Positions 42,295 through 51,775 of a stretch of 54,380 nt of DNA are shown here, one piece after another (within the stretch, counting starts at the first letter, position 1; every line of letters starts with the position of its first letter). The translations under genes and the position numbers were made by a program. The notes below the pieces were generated by a model. It saw nothing but the letters and a program-made list of their open reading frames with translations, was not told where the DNA came from and ran no database searches. The stretch lies in contig JAUCGF010000103.1 of the NCBI GenBank assembly GCA_030378005.1, positions 1 to 54,380 on the forward strand, written 5' to 3'. This stretch comes from Desulfococcaceae bacterium HSG9. Lineage in GTDB: Bacteria > Desulfobacterota > Desulfobacteria > Desulfobacterales > JAUCGF01.

Positions 42295-44721
42295 ACCGCC
42301 TTTGGCAAAGGGAAGCGAAACCGTTCCTCTGAACGCCTCGATCTTTTCTGTGTCAATTTCCGCTTTCAGGTTTTTGGCAAGTTTGGCCCAGCCGTCTTTC
42401 GCGCCGGACATAGGGAAAAACACTTGGGAGGGGAACAGGCTGCGTTCATCGTAATCGGTGTCCAACAGCCACATTGCGATATTTTTTTTGCCGCCGGATT
42501 CCACATTGCCGGTTTTGGGATTGTAATAATCGAAGCCCAGCACTTCAATATGATATTTGCCTTTGTTATCGCCCTTTTTGATTCGTTTGACCTCGACATC
42601 GGGCTGGCCGATCAACCAGAAACTGTCATTGCCGGAGCGTTTCTTTTTCAGATCGTCGGTGAAAAGGTCGGCGTTCATTTGCACCTTCAAAAGCCGCATT
42701 CCGGCAATTTCGGGCTTTAATTCATCAATATCTTTGGCCGCTTCATCGTCAAACTGGAAAGCGCAAAACAGCAGAATATCCGGTTGAAAGGGTCGGGCTT
42801 CCTGCCAGGCGTTTTCAACCATGCGCTGCTCTAAGGGCGCATGTTCCGGGCCGAATACGATAAACACTTTTTGCGGCGCAGCTTCTTCAGTTTCGGCTTC
42901 GCACTGAATCCAGCGCGTTCCGCCGAGCGGCTCGACCCGCGTAAATTCGATTTTCAGGCCGCCTTTGGCCCGAACCCCGGTTTGCAAGAGTTCATCCCGC
43001 CACTGGGTCTGGCGCAGCGTTTCACCGGACCGAGCCGCACTTACACCGCCGCCTTGATTTTCCTGCTCGATCTCTTCCAGCGACTTGGCACGCAACGAAG
43101 GCACTGCTTCAATCGTAAACGGGCCGGTAACGCGCACTTTTTTGCGGTCAGGCAAGGGCTGGTCATACAGGGTTTCTGTTTTGGGTGGCTCGTTATTGGC
43201 AATGGATTTCAGGGTGATATGCGGCACGGTTTTATAAATAAAGCCGCTGCCCACGCCCTCTTTGGGATGGGCTAATTGAAAATAATCATACGCAGCGGTC
43301 ATTAAGCGTTGTTTGGCAAGCGTGGTCGCCACGCGGGAGGTGTCGCAGGTGATCCAACGGCGGCCCCATTGTTCGGCAACGTAAGCGGTGGTGCCGGAGC
43401 CGCAGGTGATGTCGAGGGTGATGTCGCCGGGGTCGGTGGACATTAGGAGGCATTTTTTTATGGTTTTTTGTGACGTTTGAACAACATATTCCTTTTCCTG
43501 ACTTCCAATTACTGTATCAATCCAAATATTATTTATTGCTTTTACTGGAAAATCTTCCGCTTTTCTCAAATATCTGATTGAGTTACCTGTAAATATTATT
43601 CGTCCTTTTTCAAATAATTTTTCAATACCATTTACAGTTGTTTTCCAATGTTGCCTACTTGGCGGGTTAAAAACTTTACCATTAAGAATAACTGTTGATT
43701 CTGATTTTGTTTCGCCCTGTGAAGTTAATGACTGCGATGCACAAAGAAATGAATTGATAGGTATCTTTGTGAAATCTTTTTTTTCTTCTTTAGTTAAATT
43801 TCTTATTTTTCCATTTTCTAGTTGAACTAAATTATAATGACCTAATTCAGACTTGAATTCAAATAATTGACGATACTTAATATTTTTAAAATATTTTGAA
43901 TACCATAATATATAATCACCCGCTCGTGAAAGAGTTAGTCCAGGTATACCTGACGTTGTAGTAAAACTGATCAAACTCACAAAATTTTCGGCCCCAAAAA
44001 CCTCATCCATCAAACACCGCACTCGATGCACATTCTCATCCGAAATCTGCACAAAAACACTCCCGCTCTCATGCAGCAATTCCCTTGCCAGCAGTAACCG
44101 ATCCCGTAAATAGGTCAAATAGGAATGAATCCCCAACTCCCAGGTATCCCGAAACGCCTTGATCATCTCCGGTTCGGCGGTCAAATCCGCGTCTTTGCGG
44201 TCTTTCACATCCCGTTTGTTGACAAAGGGTTGAAAATTGGAACCGTACTTGATGCCATAGGGCGGATCGAAATAGATCATCTGCACCTTGCCGGCCATGC
44301 CTTCCTTTTCCAGAAGCGAATTCATCACCAGCAGGGAATCTCCGGCGATCAGGCGGTTGCTCCATCCTTGACGGTGCTTATAAAATTCAATCGCCTCGCG
44401 CAGCGGTTTCTTTTCCACATCAAACAGTGAAATCTGCTTCGGCCCGGTTTCTTCTTTACGCACATTTTCAATAATCGTTTTGGGATCAATGCGTTCATGC
44501 ACATGCAGGCTGACTGTGGGAACTTCAAAAGCGGTATGTTCCGCTTTGCCGGCCCATTGCAGCAGCGGGTCAAGATGGGGATCATATTCATAACGTTTTT
44601 TTTCATCCGAAAACGGTTCGGTGCTTTCGGACACCAAGCCCACGGGCGGGTTGTTCAATCTGGCTTTTTCAGGATGAGCGTATTGGTCTATATCTTTGGG
44701 TTTTTTTTTCTTTCTCGGCAT
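42226..44721 (-). CDS. mod: type III-like DNA adenine methyltransferase Mod
   Basis: An 831-residue beta-class amino-methyltransferase. Motif IV DPPY is at 152-155 (MIYFDPPYGIKYG), motif X-like QGWSNRLIAGDSLLVMNSLL precedes it, and motif I LDITCGSGTTAYVAEQ comes at about 431-446. Between them (about 240-400) lies the target-recognition region. The C-terminal 350 residues are longer than in classic Mod and interact with Res or cofactors in large variants. It would methylate N6-adenine in its site and give Res its specificity. The DNA of the recognition region (about 43500-43975) is much more AT-rich than the rest of the gene. AAAGGTC precedes the ATG. Confidence 0.93.
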   Translation of the reverse strand: MPRKKKKPKDIDQYAHPEKARLNNPPVGLVSESTEPFSDEKKRYEYDPHLDPLLQWAGKAEHTAFEVPTVSLHVHERIDPKTIIENVRKEETGPKQISLFDVEKKPLREAIEFYKHRQGWSNRLIAGDSLLVMNSLLEKEGMAGKVQMIYFDPPYGIKYGSNFQPFVNKRDVKDRKDADLTAEPEMIKAFRDTWELGIHSYLTYLRDRLLLARELLHESGSVFVQISDENVHRVRCLMDEVFGAENFVSLISFTTTSGIPGLTLSRAGDYILWYSKYFKNIKYRQLFEFKSELGHYNLVQLENGKIRNLTKEEKKDFTKIPINSFLCASQSLTSQGETKSESTVILNGKVFNPPSRQHWKTTVNGIEKLFEKGRIIFTGNSIRYLRKAEDFPVKAINNIWIDTVIGSQEKEYVVQTSQKTIKKCLLMSTDPGDITLDITCGSGTTAYVAEQWGRRWITCDTSRVATTLAKQRLMTAAYDYFQLAHPKEGVGSGFIYKTVPHITLKSIANNEPPKTETLYDQPLPDRKKVRVTGPFTIEAVPSLRAKSLEEIEQENQGGGVSAARSGETLRQTQWRDELLQTGVRAKGGLKIEFTRVEPLGGTRWIQCEAETEEAAPQKVFIVFGPEHAPLEQRMVENAWQEARPFQPDILLFCAFQFDDEAAKDIDELKPEIAGMRLLKVQMNADLFTDDLKKKRSGNDSFWLIGQPDVEVKRIKKGDNKGKYHIEVLGFDYYNPKTGNVESGGKKNIAMWLLDTDYDERSLFPSQVFFPMSGAKDGWAKLAKNLKAEIDTEKIEAFRGTVSLPFAKGGNAKAAVKIIDDRGIESLRVIGL

Positions 44722-44814
44722 GGTTTGACCTTTATTGTTTTAGGGGCCGCTGATGCCAAGTTCACTGGCAGACAGCGGGGTTTTTTATAGCATTTGAATT
44801 TTGGATCAGGAAAA

Positions 44815-47022
44815 TCATTGCTCGTCAACCTTAAACCGGCCAACTATTTTCTGAATCTGAGCAGACATCTTGGCTAATTCATTGGCAGAAGAATTAACCC
44901 GCCGGGCTCCTTCACTTGAATCACCGGCAGCTTGGCTAACGCTCCGGATGTTTTCAAATATTTGGTTTGCACCTTTGGCGGCTTCTGTCGCGCTTTGGGA
45001 CACATCATCAGCTCCATTTGCAACCTCGGCTATGGATGCCGCAATATTTCTTGCACCGGTGTTGGCTTGCCAGACGTTGCCGGATATTTCGGCTGCGGCG
45101 GATGCCTGTTGTTCGGTCGCTTGCATGATCACTTCAGATGATGCATTCATCTTGCTGATAACAGCGGATATGCCGCCAATCGACTTGACCGCCTCTTCTG
45201 TGTTGACCTGAACTCCCTCAATCTTCCTGGCGATTTCTTCGGCAGCTTGGGCGCTCTGGCCTGCAAGCGCTTTAATTTCATTGGCCACCACATCAAAACC
45301 TTTGCCGGCACTGCCTGCCGAAGCCGCTTCGATTCTGGCATTAAGGGCAAGCAGGTTTGTTTGATTCGCGATATGCTTGATCAGGTTTGTCACCTGGCCG
45401 ATCTCTTTGGCGCTTAGGCCCAGGACATTCATGGCCTTATTGGCGGAATCCGACATTTCTGTTGCCGTATCGGCAATATGGGCGCCTTCTTGGGCACTTT
45501 CCACTACATCTTTGATTGAAACAGACATTTCCTCAATTGACGAAGCCACAGCATTCATATTCTGTGACATCTGTTCCGCAGCTGATGTGACGCTTTGAAT
45601 GTTCATGCTCATATCTTCGGTCGCAGACGCAACCGCATTGATGTAGATGGACATCTGCTCGGTTGTTCCGGAAACGGAATCTGACTGGATACTCATCTCT
45701 TCGGCGCTTGAAGCCATCTGCGCCGAAACCGTGGACATCTCCTCGGATGAAGTTGCCAGTACGTCGGCATCACCTCTGATCTGTATTATCAAACCTGCAA
45801 GATTTTTGCAGGAATCATCCAACCTAGCAGCCATATTGCCGATTTCATCTTTTCTTTTCATACTTAAACGCCGGGACAAGTCTCCTTTAGCCAAGGCATT
45901 GGCCAAATCTACAACTTTAGAAACCGGGCCGGCAACACCTGTGGCAATAAACAATGAAACAATAGCAAAAATCACAAGAGCTATCACACCGATGACAAGA
46001 AGCCAGAATTGAATATCTCTGATTGACTTAATCCCGTGAGAATGGGTTCTCTCGTTTATTTCTATGATTTTTTGTTCGGGCATGCCGACCGAAATGAGAC
46101 CGATTTTCTTATCATCGGAATCTGTAATAGCCGAGCATACAGTCAAATATTTTTTGCCCTCAAGTGTCAAAGGCTGGCTTATCGATTTATCAGCTTCATA
46201 TACATGTTTAAGTATTTCCGCGCTTATCTGAAGTTGTTTGACATTCGGGTTATCTTCCCCCTGGTCAATAAAGCCCGCATTGGCAATGAGGTTATTTTCC
46301 AGATAAATTGCACAGGGTAAGCCAGTTGAATCATAAAATTTTTTTAAAGGCGTATTGTAATTATTGAGTATTTTCCCCACAATCAGTACGGCAACCGGCT
46401 CTTGAAAATCATCTTTTACAATCATTGCCGATGTGAAGGATAAGAAGCTGTTTTCCGAAGGCTTTATGCCTGTCAGTTGAAAAGCCTTTATAAAATCAAG
46501 TTCAAGTTTTGTTACATCACGAAAATATTGTTCTTCGGTTTCCAAACCGCGTTCTATACTATCCCGAATTCTTTTCCACAGCTTAGAGGATTTATAAAAT
46601 GTTTCCAACCAGAAGTCATCAATATTATCACCAATATCGGATGGAGAAGATGCTATATGATTTCCATGAAGATCTAACAATACGATAAAGTCAATTTTAT
46701 TTGTAAGCGCTCTGACGTTGTCAAAAGTACCGGTTATTGCCGGGGCTTGCATACTTTCAATATTAACCAGCAGATCGGTATGAAGAATGTCTGCTTCAGC
46801 TTGCTCAACTTTCAGCATGATATCGTTAACACTTAATTCAAATACAGCATGGTAGCCGGTGAGGGCTTCATTTGTCATGGATGTCAGGTCATTAAAGAGG
46901 TTCTCCGTTTGCTTTTCAATGCCAGCACTCAGTCTTGAAGATATCAAAACACCCATGATTGAAATTATAACTGTGGCTGTTATGCAAAAACTTAAGAGTA
47001 TCTTATATTTTATTCTTTTCAT
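44815..47022 (-). CDS. methyl-accepting chemotaxis protein
   Basis: A 735-residue chemoreceptor. TM1 lies at about 8-30, a Cache-like periplasmic sensor at about 35-345, and TM2 at about 346-370. The HAMP domain follows at about 370-422 ([20 protein letters not shown]), then the long methylation and signalling coiled coil. The CheA/CheW-contacting hairpin is around 565-605 ([20 protein letters not shown]). The starting codon is 3 nt after the stop of the PstS-like gene, so the two are translationally coupled, suggesting that the binding protein presents the ligand to this receptor (inference). No che genes are nearby. Confidence 0.94.
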   Translation of the reverse strand: MKRIKYKILLSFCITATVIISIMGVLISSRLSAGIEKQTENLFNDLTSMTNEALTGYHAVFELSVNDIMLKVEQAEADILHTDLLVNIESMQAPAITGTFDNVRALTNKIDFIVLLDLHGNHIASSPSDIGDNIDDFWLETFYKSSKLWKRIRDSIERGLETEEQYFRDVTKLELDFIKAFQLTGIKPSENSFLSFTSAMIVKDDFQEPVAVLIVGKILNNYNTPLKKFYDSTGLPCAIYLENNLIANAGFIDQGEDNPNVKQLQISAEILKHVYEADKSISQPLTLEGKKYLTVCSAITDSDDKKIGLISVGMPEQKIIEINERTHSHGIKSIRDIQFWLLVIGVIALVIFAIVSLFIATGVAGPVSKVVDLANALAKGDLSRRLSMKRKDEIGNMAARLDDSCKNLAGLIIQIRGDADVLATSSEEMSTVSAQMASSAEEMSIQSDSVSGTTEQMSIYINAVASATEDMSMNIQSVTSAAEQMSQNMNAVASSIEEMSVSIKDVVESAQEGAHIADTATEMSDSANKAMNVLGLSAKEIGQVTNLIKHIANQTNLLALNARIEAASAGSAGKGFDVVANEIKALAGQSAQAAEEIARKIEGVQVNTEEAVKSIGGISAVISKMNASSEVIMQATEQQASAAAEISGNVWQANTGARNIAASIAEVANGADDVSQSATEAAKGANQIFENIRSVSQAAGDSSEGARRVNSSANELAKMSAQIQKIVGRFKVDEQ

Positions 47023-47025
47023 ATT

Positions 47026-47823
47026 TCAATCCTGATATGGCAATCCGCCCATATTTTTAATCGCATCATGGGATTCGGAAGAAGTTGCGAACTCAGCAAA
47101 CTTTTTGATGTTTCCGGTATAATTCTTTTGCTTGTAGATCAATGCAAGTGTGCCGATATAAGGCCAGTCAGCGTCAGTCGGTTTTTTGCCGTTGATCAAG
47201 GGAATATTTACGTTGTAATTCTTTGCGTTGATGTAGGTACCGAAAGCGATGGTGTTTGCTTTGTCCTGGGTCAATTCACATGTTGACGGGTCACTGAAAG
47301 TCGTTTTTGATTTGGAAGTCAGTTTGATATCGGCAAAACCGGGAAATGATTCCAGCAAAACCCTAAGGGAGCTGTCGCCCTTTTCGCGCCTGATAACTCT
47401 GATTTTGGCACTCTTGCCGCCGACATCTTTCCAGTCAGTGATTTTGCCACTGTAAATGTCACAAATTTGCTGAGTCGAAAGACTCTTTACCTCAACGCTT
47501 TTGTTCACAAAAAAACATATCGGCATTTTACAAAAGGGAAGATATGAAAGCTTAAAACGTTCTTCCTTTGGTTTAATCTTTCTGGCGATACGGCCGAATT
47601 TTGCTTCATCGCGGCCGACAGCCTTGATTCCGCCGCCGGAACCGATACTTTCTGGAACATTGATGGTAACACCCGGGTTTTTCAGGGCGAAAGTCTCTCC
47701 GACGGCCTTAAGCACCGCCGCTCCGCTTCCTGTTCCGACGATTGTAACATCCTCTGCCATAACCGGGCCGGAAAAAGCCAGACCCGCTGCCAACAACAAA
47801 ATTACGTTTAATGCTTTCTTCAT
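47026..47823 (-). CDS. PstS-like phosphate/oxyanion-binding protein
   Basis: A 265-residue periplasmic protein. The signal peptide is residues 1-23 (LNVILLLAAGLAFSGPVMA). The PstS fold is seen in VTIVGTGSGAAVLKAVGETF, NVPESIGSGGGIKAV, a VNKSVEVKSLSTQQICDIYS helix and IYSGKITDWKDVGG, which are conserved in phosphate-binding proteins. There are no pstCAB genes; instead a chemoreceptor gene follows at once. A role as a sensory binding protein is therefore more likely than uptake. AAAGGAGG precedes the ATG. Confidence 0.9.
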   Translation of the reverse strand: MKKALNVILLLAAGLAFSGPVMAEDVTIVGTGSGAAVLKAVGETFALKNPGVTINVPESIGSGGGIKAVGRDEAKFGRIARKIKPKEERFKLSYLPFCKMPICFFVNKSVEVKSLSTQQICDIYSGKITDWKDVGGKSAKIRVIRREKGDSSLRVLLESFPGFADIKLTSKSKTTFSDPSTCELTQDKANTIAFGTYINAKNYNVNIPLINGKKPTDADWPYIGTLALIYKQKNYTGNIKKFAEFATSSESHDAIKNMGGLPYQD

Positions 47824-47889
47824 TTTTTTCTTCCTCCTTTAGTTAAAGCCTGTTTTAAAAGTGTTAAATCGGCTGTAAAAGTGTCCCTG

Positions 47890-48447
47890 TCAGGATATGC
47901 TAAACAAATATTGCCCATATTCAGCAATCTTTTTCTTCAATCTCTGTGTAAGATATGGATTGGCCTCTCCAAGTTTTTCCAATATCAAAATAGCTTCATT
48001 ACGATACTTTTTCACTTTTGCTTTATTCCAATGTTTGGGAGGCGGTTGCAAGTTTGTGATTCTATCGGCCAGCTTTACCATCCATATTTCTTTGGGCTGT
48101 TTCCTGATTCTTGCAATGCTGTCTTGCATTTGTTCTGCTTTTGAAGGCAAATTTGCATCCTTGCTCAAAGCTGACACACCATCCGCCACTTCGACACCGA
48201 ATTTTTCCTTTATGGTTTTATGTGAGCAGCCAGTATCTTCAATCACATCATGAAGCAATGCACATTGAACCAAAAGGTCAGGGTTTGCGATGTTCAGGTC
48301 ATGCGCTATCACAGCCATGACCTCCATCACCACATTTCCGATGTGGTTTATGTAAGGAATATTCGCACCCGGAATGAACTGGCCCTTATGGGCTTGGGAA
48401 GCGAAATTCCATGCTTTGATAAAATTGTCTTGATTCCAAATATTCAT
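47890..48447 (-). CDS. HD-domain (p)ppGpp hydrolase-like protein
   Basis: A 185-residue protein of the small HD family related to the hydrolase half of RelA/SpoT (MESH1/SAH type). Metal ligands are seen in YINHIGNVV (His), ALLHDVIEDTG (HD pair and ED) and VKLADRITNL (Asp). The ligand-proximal segment PPPKHWNKAKVKKYRNEA matches the family. It may remove the 3' pyrophosphate of ppGpp or act on a related nucleotide. No synthetase domain is present. No strong ribosome binding site is seen. It is followed 66 bp later by the PstS-like gene in the same direction. Confidence 0.87.
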   Translation of the reverse strand: MNIWNQDNFIKAWNFASQAHKGQFIPGANIPYINHIGNVVMEVMAVIAHDLNIANPDLLVQCALLHDVIEDTGCSHKTIKEKFGVEVADGVSALSKDANLPSKAEQMQDSIARIRKQPKEIWMVKLADRITNLQPPPKHWNKAKVKKYRNEAILILEKLGEANPYLTQRLKKKIAEYGQYLFSIS

Positions 48448-48483
48448 TAATTTTATGTTTTCCCAATATCACGAATTTGACTA

Positions 48484-48608
48484 CTGTTGTCTCAACATTT
48501 AGCTGACGGGCAGGAATGCAAACTTCAGTTTGCCAAAACACTCCAAAAGCGGCAAACTGAAGTTTGCACTCCTGATTTTCACTTGTCACCTTAAACTTGA
48601 CACAACAA
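48484..48608. mobile_element. MITE-like element family C, copy 3 (125 bp, inverted)
   Basis: The ends are CTGTTGTCTCAA and TTGACACAACAA, flanked by TA (48482-48483 and 48609-48610). The inner arms CAAACTTCAGTTTGCC and GGCAAACTGAAGTTTG leave a short loop. The orientation is opposite to copies 1 and 2. The 48611-48707 stretch beyond it holds nothing I recognise. Confidence 0.8.
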
Positions 48609-48707
48609 TAGTTCTCAGAATCAGGTTTGTTCTATCACAAAAATTGCTCTTGTACCAGCCATATAATAAATGCAACAATCATGCCAACACAAACCAAAAT
48701 CTGATGA

Positions 48708-48860
48708 CTATATGGAAAAATCCTCTTTTTCAAAATTATCTCTCTGTTTTTCCCATAGAGGCCGGATTTTTTCGCATATTCCCATAAAAAAAACGACATC
48801 GATGCCTGTCAGGCGACGGAATGTCACGGGACGGCGAGACAGTTTTTCGACTGCAAGCAT
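48708..48860 (-). pseudogene. N-terminal remnant of an IS transposase
   Basis: A 50-codon minus-strand frame begins MLAVEKLSRRPVTFRRLTGI and reads on to EKIRPLWEKQRDNF before a premature TAG. The pattern 'L..RP..FR.LTG....F' with a following 'RPLWE' is the N-terminal helical part of IS5-like (DDE_4 type) transposases. The rest of the gene is gone. It lies 15 bp downstream of the first histidine kinase gene. Confidence 0.5.
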
Positions 48861-48874
48861 GTCAGCCCTCTCTT

Positions 48875-51697
48875 TTATTCTGGTAATCCGTAAATAATTT
48901 CATTATGAATATCTGAAAATTCCAACGGCAGTCGAATGATAAACTTCGCCCCCTTGCCGGGCGTAGATTCAACACACATTTCACCGCCGCAGCTTTCGGT
49001 AATAATAAAATAGGACACACTCAGTCCGAGACCGGTGCCTTCGCCTACGGGTTTCGTGGTAAAGAACGGCTCAAAAATGCGTTTGCAGATTGTCTCATCC
49101 ATGCCGGGACCGTTGTCTTCAATTTCGATACACACCATTCCCCGCTCTTTTTCATACCGCACCCGCAGCATAAAGGCCGGCTTTTCTGTATCCGCCTCTT
49201 GCATCGCCTGAGCGCCGTTACTAAAAATATTCAAGAATACCTGTTGAATTTTAGCTCCCTCACAGGGCGTATAAGGCAGATTGTCTTCATATTCCTTCAC
49301 GATTTTTATGGCCTTGAAATCATACTGTTTTTTGAGATCATAGTCGGTGGAAGCCAGAACCAGAGTCCTGTCCAGCAGGCTGTCCAGTTGATAGGATGAG
49401 ACGCTGGAGTCGCTCTTGCGGGCAAAATTGAGCATATTGTCCACAATTTCCGCAATGCGGCGGCCCGATTCGTTGATCGTAGCAATCATACGCAGGATAC
49501 CCCGGCTTTCCATAAAAGCGCGAATTGCATCAAGACTCACGCCGGCCGCTTCCGCAGCGCGCTGATTGGCCGGAAGATTGATATTCGTCAGCCGGTTAGA
49601 CATATTATCAGCGGTTTGCATCATTCCCGCAAGCGGGTTATTGATCTCATGGGCCATACCAGCCGCCAATCCTCCCACTGAAAGCATCTTTTCGCTCTGC
49701 ACCATCATCTCTTCCATGCGCACCTGCTCAGTTACATCGTCGATGCGAATTACCGCACCTTCCACACCATTGGCAATCAAGGGATATATAGTTATATCTT
49801 CGTAGCATACCACATCGTTTATATGCCTTTTTAGCTTATGTGTAGTTTCAGGATGTTTATTGCGGATAGCTGTTTTTATCTTTTTCAACTGGCCATCATA
49901 TTGAGGCAATATTTGAATGAATAATTTTCCAACCGCATCATTCGCCGAAATACCGGTAATTTCAGTTGCTCTATAGTTCCAATCGGTTATCAGGCCCTCT
50001 GTTTCAACTCCGATCAGAGCTGATGGCATTGAGTTAATTATATTATCAAGCCGCTTCCGAAGAAGTTTGATTTCTTTTTCCGCTTTAAGTTTTTCTGAAA
50101 TATCCTGGCATACCGCCGTCATTCCTGCCAATTCTCCATCAGTGTTTAATATCGGAGTGTTAAACCAGTGGCAAGTAATGAGTTTTCCATCTTTTGTCTT
50201 ATTGTCATTAATATTTTCATTAGACTTAGGTTCTGCTAACTGATGAATTTTTCTGACACTGTCATATTCATATTCGGGCACTAAAAGGTCAAAAGTATTA
50301 CTACCTATAGCTTCTTCTTTGGTATAGCCGAATATTTTTTCAGCTTCCGGATTCCATGAAGTTATTTCAAACTCATTATTAAATTCTATCACTCCCATCG
50401 GAATCAATTTGATGTGAGCGGTTAACTTATGTTCTGACTTTTTGACAGCTTCTTCCGCTTGCTTGCGCTCTGTAATATCGCGCTTTATTCCGACATGGCA
50501 ATTGGCATTGCCCTGATCATCCGTTACAGTGAAAGCAGAAAGGTCAAGGTGAATTTTTCGGCCGGTTTTCGAATGGCTGACAAAATCTCCTCTTAATTTG
50601 CCTTGTTCCTCCAGGATTCTCCCAATTTCCATAAAAGCTTCATCACCAAAATGGATTGCAGGTGTTTTTCCTTGCAAATCTTCATCAGAGTATCCGATGA
50701 GATCTCGATGTGAAGGATTTTGTTCCAAATAATTTCCTTGTAAGTCAATAAGAGCGATACCATCTAATGAGTGTTGAAAGATGTCTTTATAGAGATTTAT
50801 TTTCTCTTCGGCTTGTTTGCGTTCGGTAATGTCGTGCATGACGATTTGAGTATGCAACGGGTTGCCTCGGATGTCATGGATTATCGCGATATCGATTTCC
50901 GCGGGCAATTCAGCGCCGTCTTTTTTGCGTATGGTAGGCTCGTAAACGGGCTGCCGCCTTGTCTCGCTGTATTTGTTAGGCGCGACAAGGTTCTGTACGG
51001 ATATCCCGATCAGTTCATCAATTTCATAGCCCAACATATCCGCGGCTTGTCGGTTGGCATCTAAGCAGATATTATCTGGACTGATAAAGAATACGGCATC
51101 ATTTGTATGTTCAAAAAGAGCTCGATATCTTTGCTCTTTTTCCCGCAATGCTTTTTCGCTTTTCAGCAGTTCCCTCGTGCGTTCGCGCACCAACTCATCG
51201 AGTCGATCCCGATGTCTCCTGATTTCTTCTTCCATCAGCTTACGTTCGGTGATATCGATGATTAAAACCAGCACTCCTGTCAGTTTCCCGGTTTTATCCC
51301 TTATGGGTGTGGCGATATGATCGATATAGATCGTTTTTCCGGACACGGCAGTGCGGAGATGTTCGGACCTTCCGCTTTCATGTCCATTATAAACTGTTTT
51401 TGCCGGGCAATCTGAACAGACGGTGTTTTCACCGGATGCCGCAAAATAGCAGAAACTGCCGATAACTTCCTCTCCGTAGATTTCTTTCGCTTTTTTGTTA
51501 GATGAAACAACGCGATAATCCATATCCAGTTCCCACATGGCGATGTCCATGACATTGATCAGATCAAGGAACACATCGCCCAGTCCGGGCCTTTCATCGT
51601 CTTTGGATGCGGGGTGATCCGCTTTATATTTTTGGAATTTATTTTCCAATTCCGCAATTTTTTGTTCCAATTCTTCATACGTCGGTTTTTTGGGCAT
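48875..51697 (-). CDS. multi-PAS sensor histidine kinase (HisKA type)
   Basis: A 940-residue soluble kinase. A short coiled coil (PTYEELEQKIAELENKFQKY) is followed by five PAS domains, at about 45-150, 190-305, 310-425, 430-555 and 560-675. The first holds the Cys cluster FCYFAASGENTVCSDCPAK. The HisKA domain has phospho-acceptor His683 (AAGMAHEINNPLAG). The HATPase has N box NIFSNGAQAM, G1 DNGPGMDE, F box and G2 GEGTGLGLSV. No membrane segment is seen, so it should be cytoplasmic, sensing redox, light or small ligands. The start is MPKKPTYEEL with AGGAGA 7 nt upstream. It lies 79 bp downstream of its paralog. Confidence 0.93.
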   Translation of the reverse strand: MPKKPTYEELEQKIAELENKFQKYKADHPASKDDERPGLGDVFLDLINVMDIAMWELDMDYRVVSSNKKAKEIYGEEVIGSFCYFAASGENTVCSDCPAKTVYNGHESGRSEHLRTAVSGKTIYIDHIATPIRDKTGKLTGVLVLIIDITERKLMEEEIRRHRDRLDELVRERTRELLKSEKALREKEQRYRALFEHTNDAVFFISPDNICLDANRQAADMLGYEIDELIGISVQNLVAPNKYSETRRQPVYEPTIRKKDGAELPAEIDIAIIHDIRGNPLHTQIVMHDITERKQAEEKINLYKDIFQHSLDGIALIDLQGNYLEQNPSHRDLIGYSDEDLQGKTPAIHFGDEAFMEIGRILEEQGKLRGDFVSHSKTGRKIHLDLSAFTVTDDQGNANCHVGIKRDITERKQAEEAVKKSEHKLTAHIKLIPMGVIEFNNEFEITSWNPEAEKIFGYTKEEAIGSNTFDLLVPEYEYDSVRKIHQLAEPKSNENINDNKTKDGKLITCHWFNTPILNTDGELAGMTAVCQDISEKLKAEKEIKLLRKRLDNIINSMPSALIGVETEGLITDWNYRATEITGISANDAVGKLFIQILPQYDGQLKKIKTAIRNKHPETTHKLKRHINDVVCYEDITIYPLIANGVEGAVIRIDDVTEQVRMEEMMVQSEKMLSVGGLAAGMAHEINNPLAGMMQTADNMSNRLTNINLPANQRAAEAAGVSLDAIRAFMESRGILRMIATINESGRRIAEIVDNMLNFARKSDSSVSSYQLDSLLDRTLVLASTDYDLKKQYDFKAIKIVKEYEDNLPYTPCEGAKIQQVFLNIFSNGAQAMQEADTEKPAFMLRVRYEKERGMVCIEIEDNGPGMDETICKRIFEPFFTTKPVGEGTGLGLSVSYFIITESCGGEMCVESTPGKGAKFIIRLPLEFSDIHNEIIYGLPE

Positions 51698-51775
51698 TTT
51701 AAGTTCTCCTGCCGAACTCTTCATTATTGATTATTTGGTGCGTTACGCTTTGCTGAGGCACACTATATTACTATT

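Noticed and set aside
47890..48447. Full RelA/SpoT protein
   Set aside because: Only the HD hydrolase part exists; no synthetase or TGS domain is encoded on either side.
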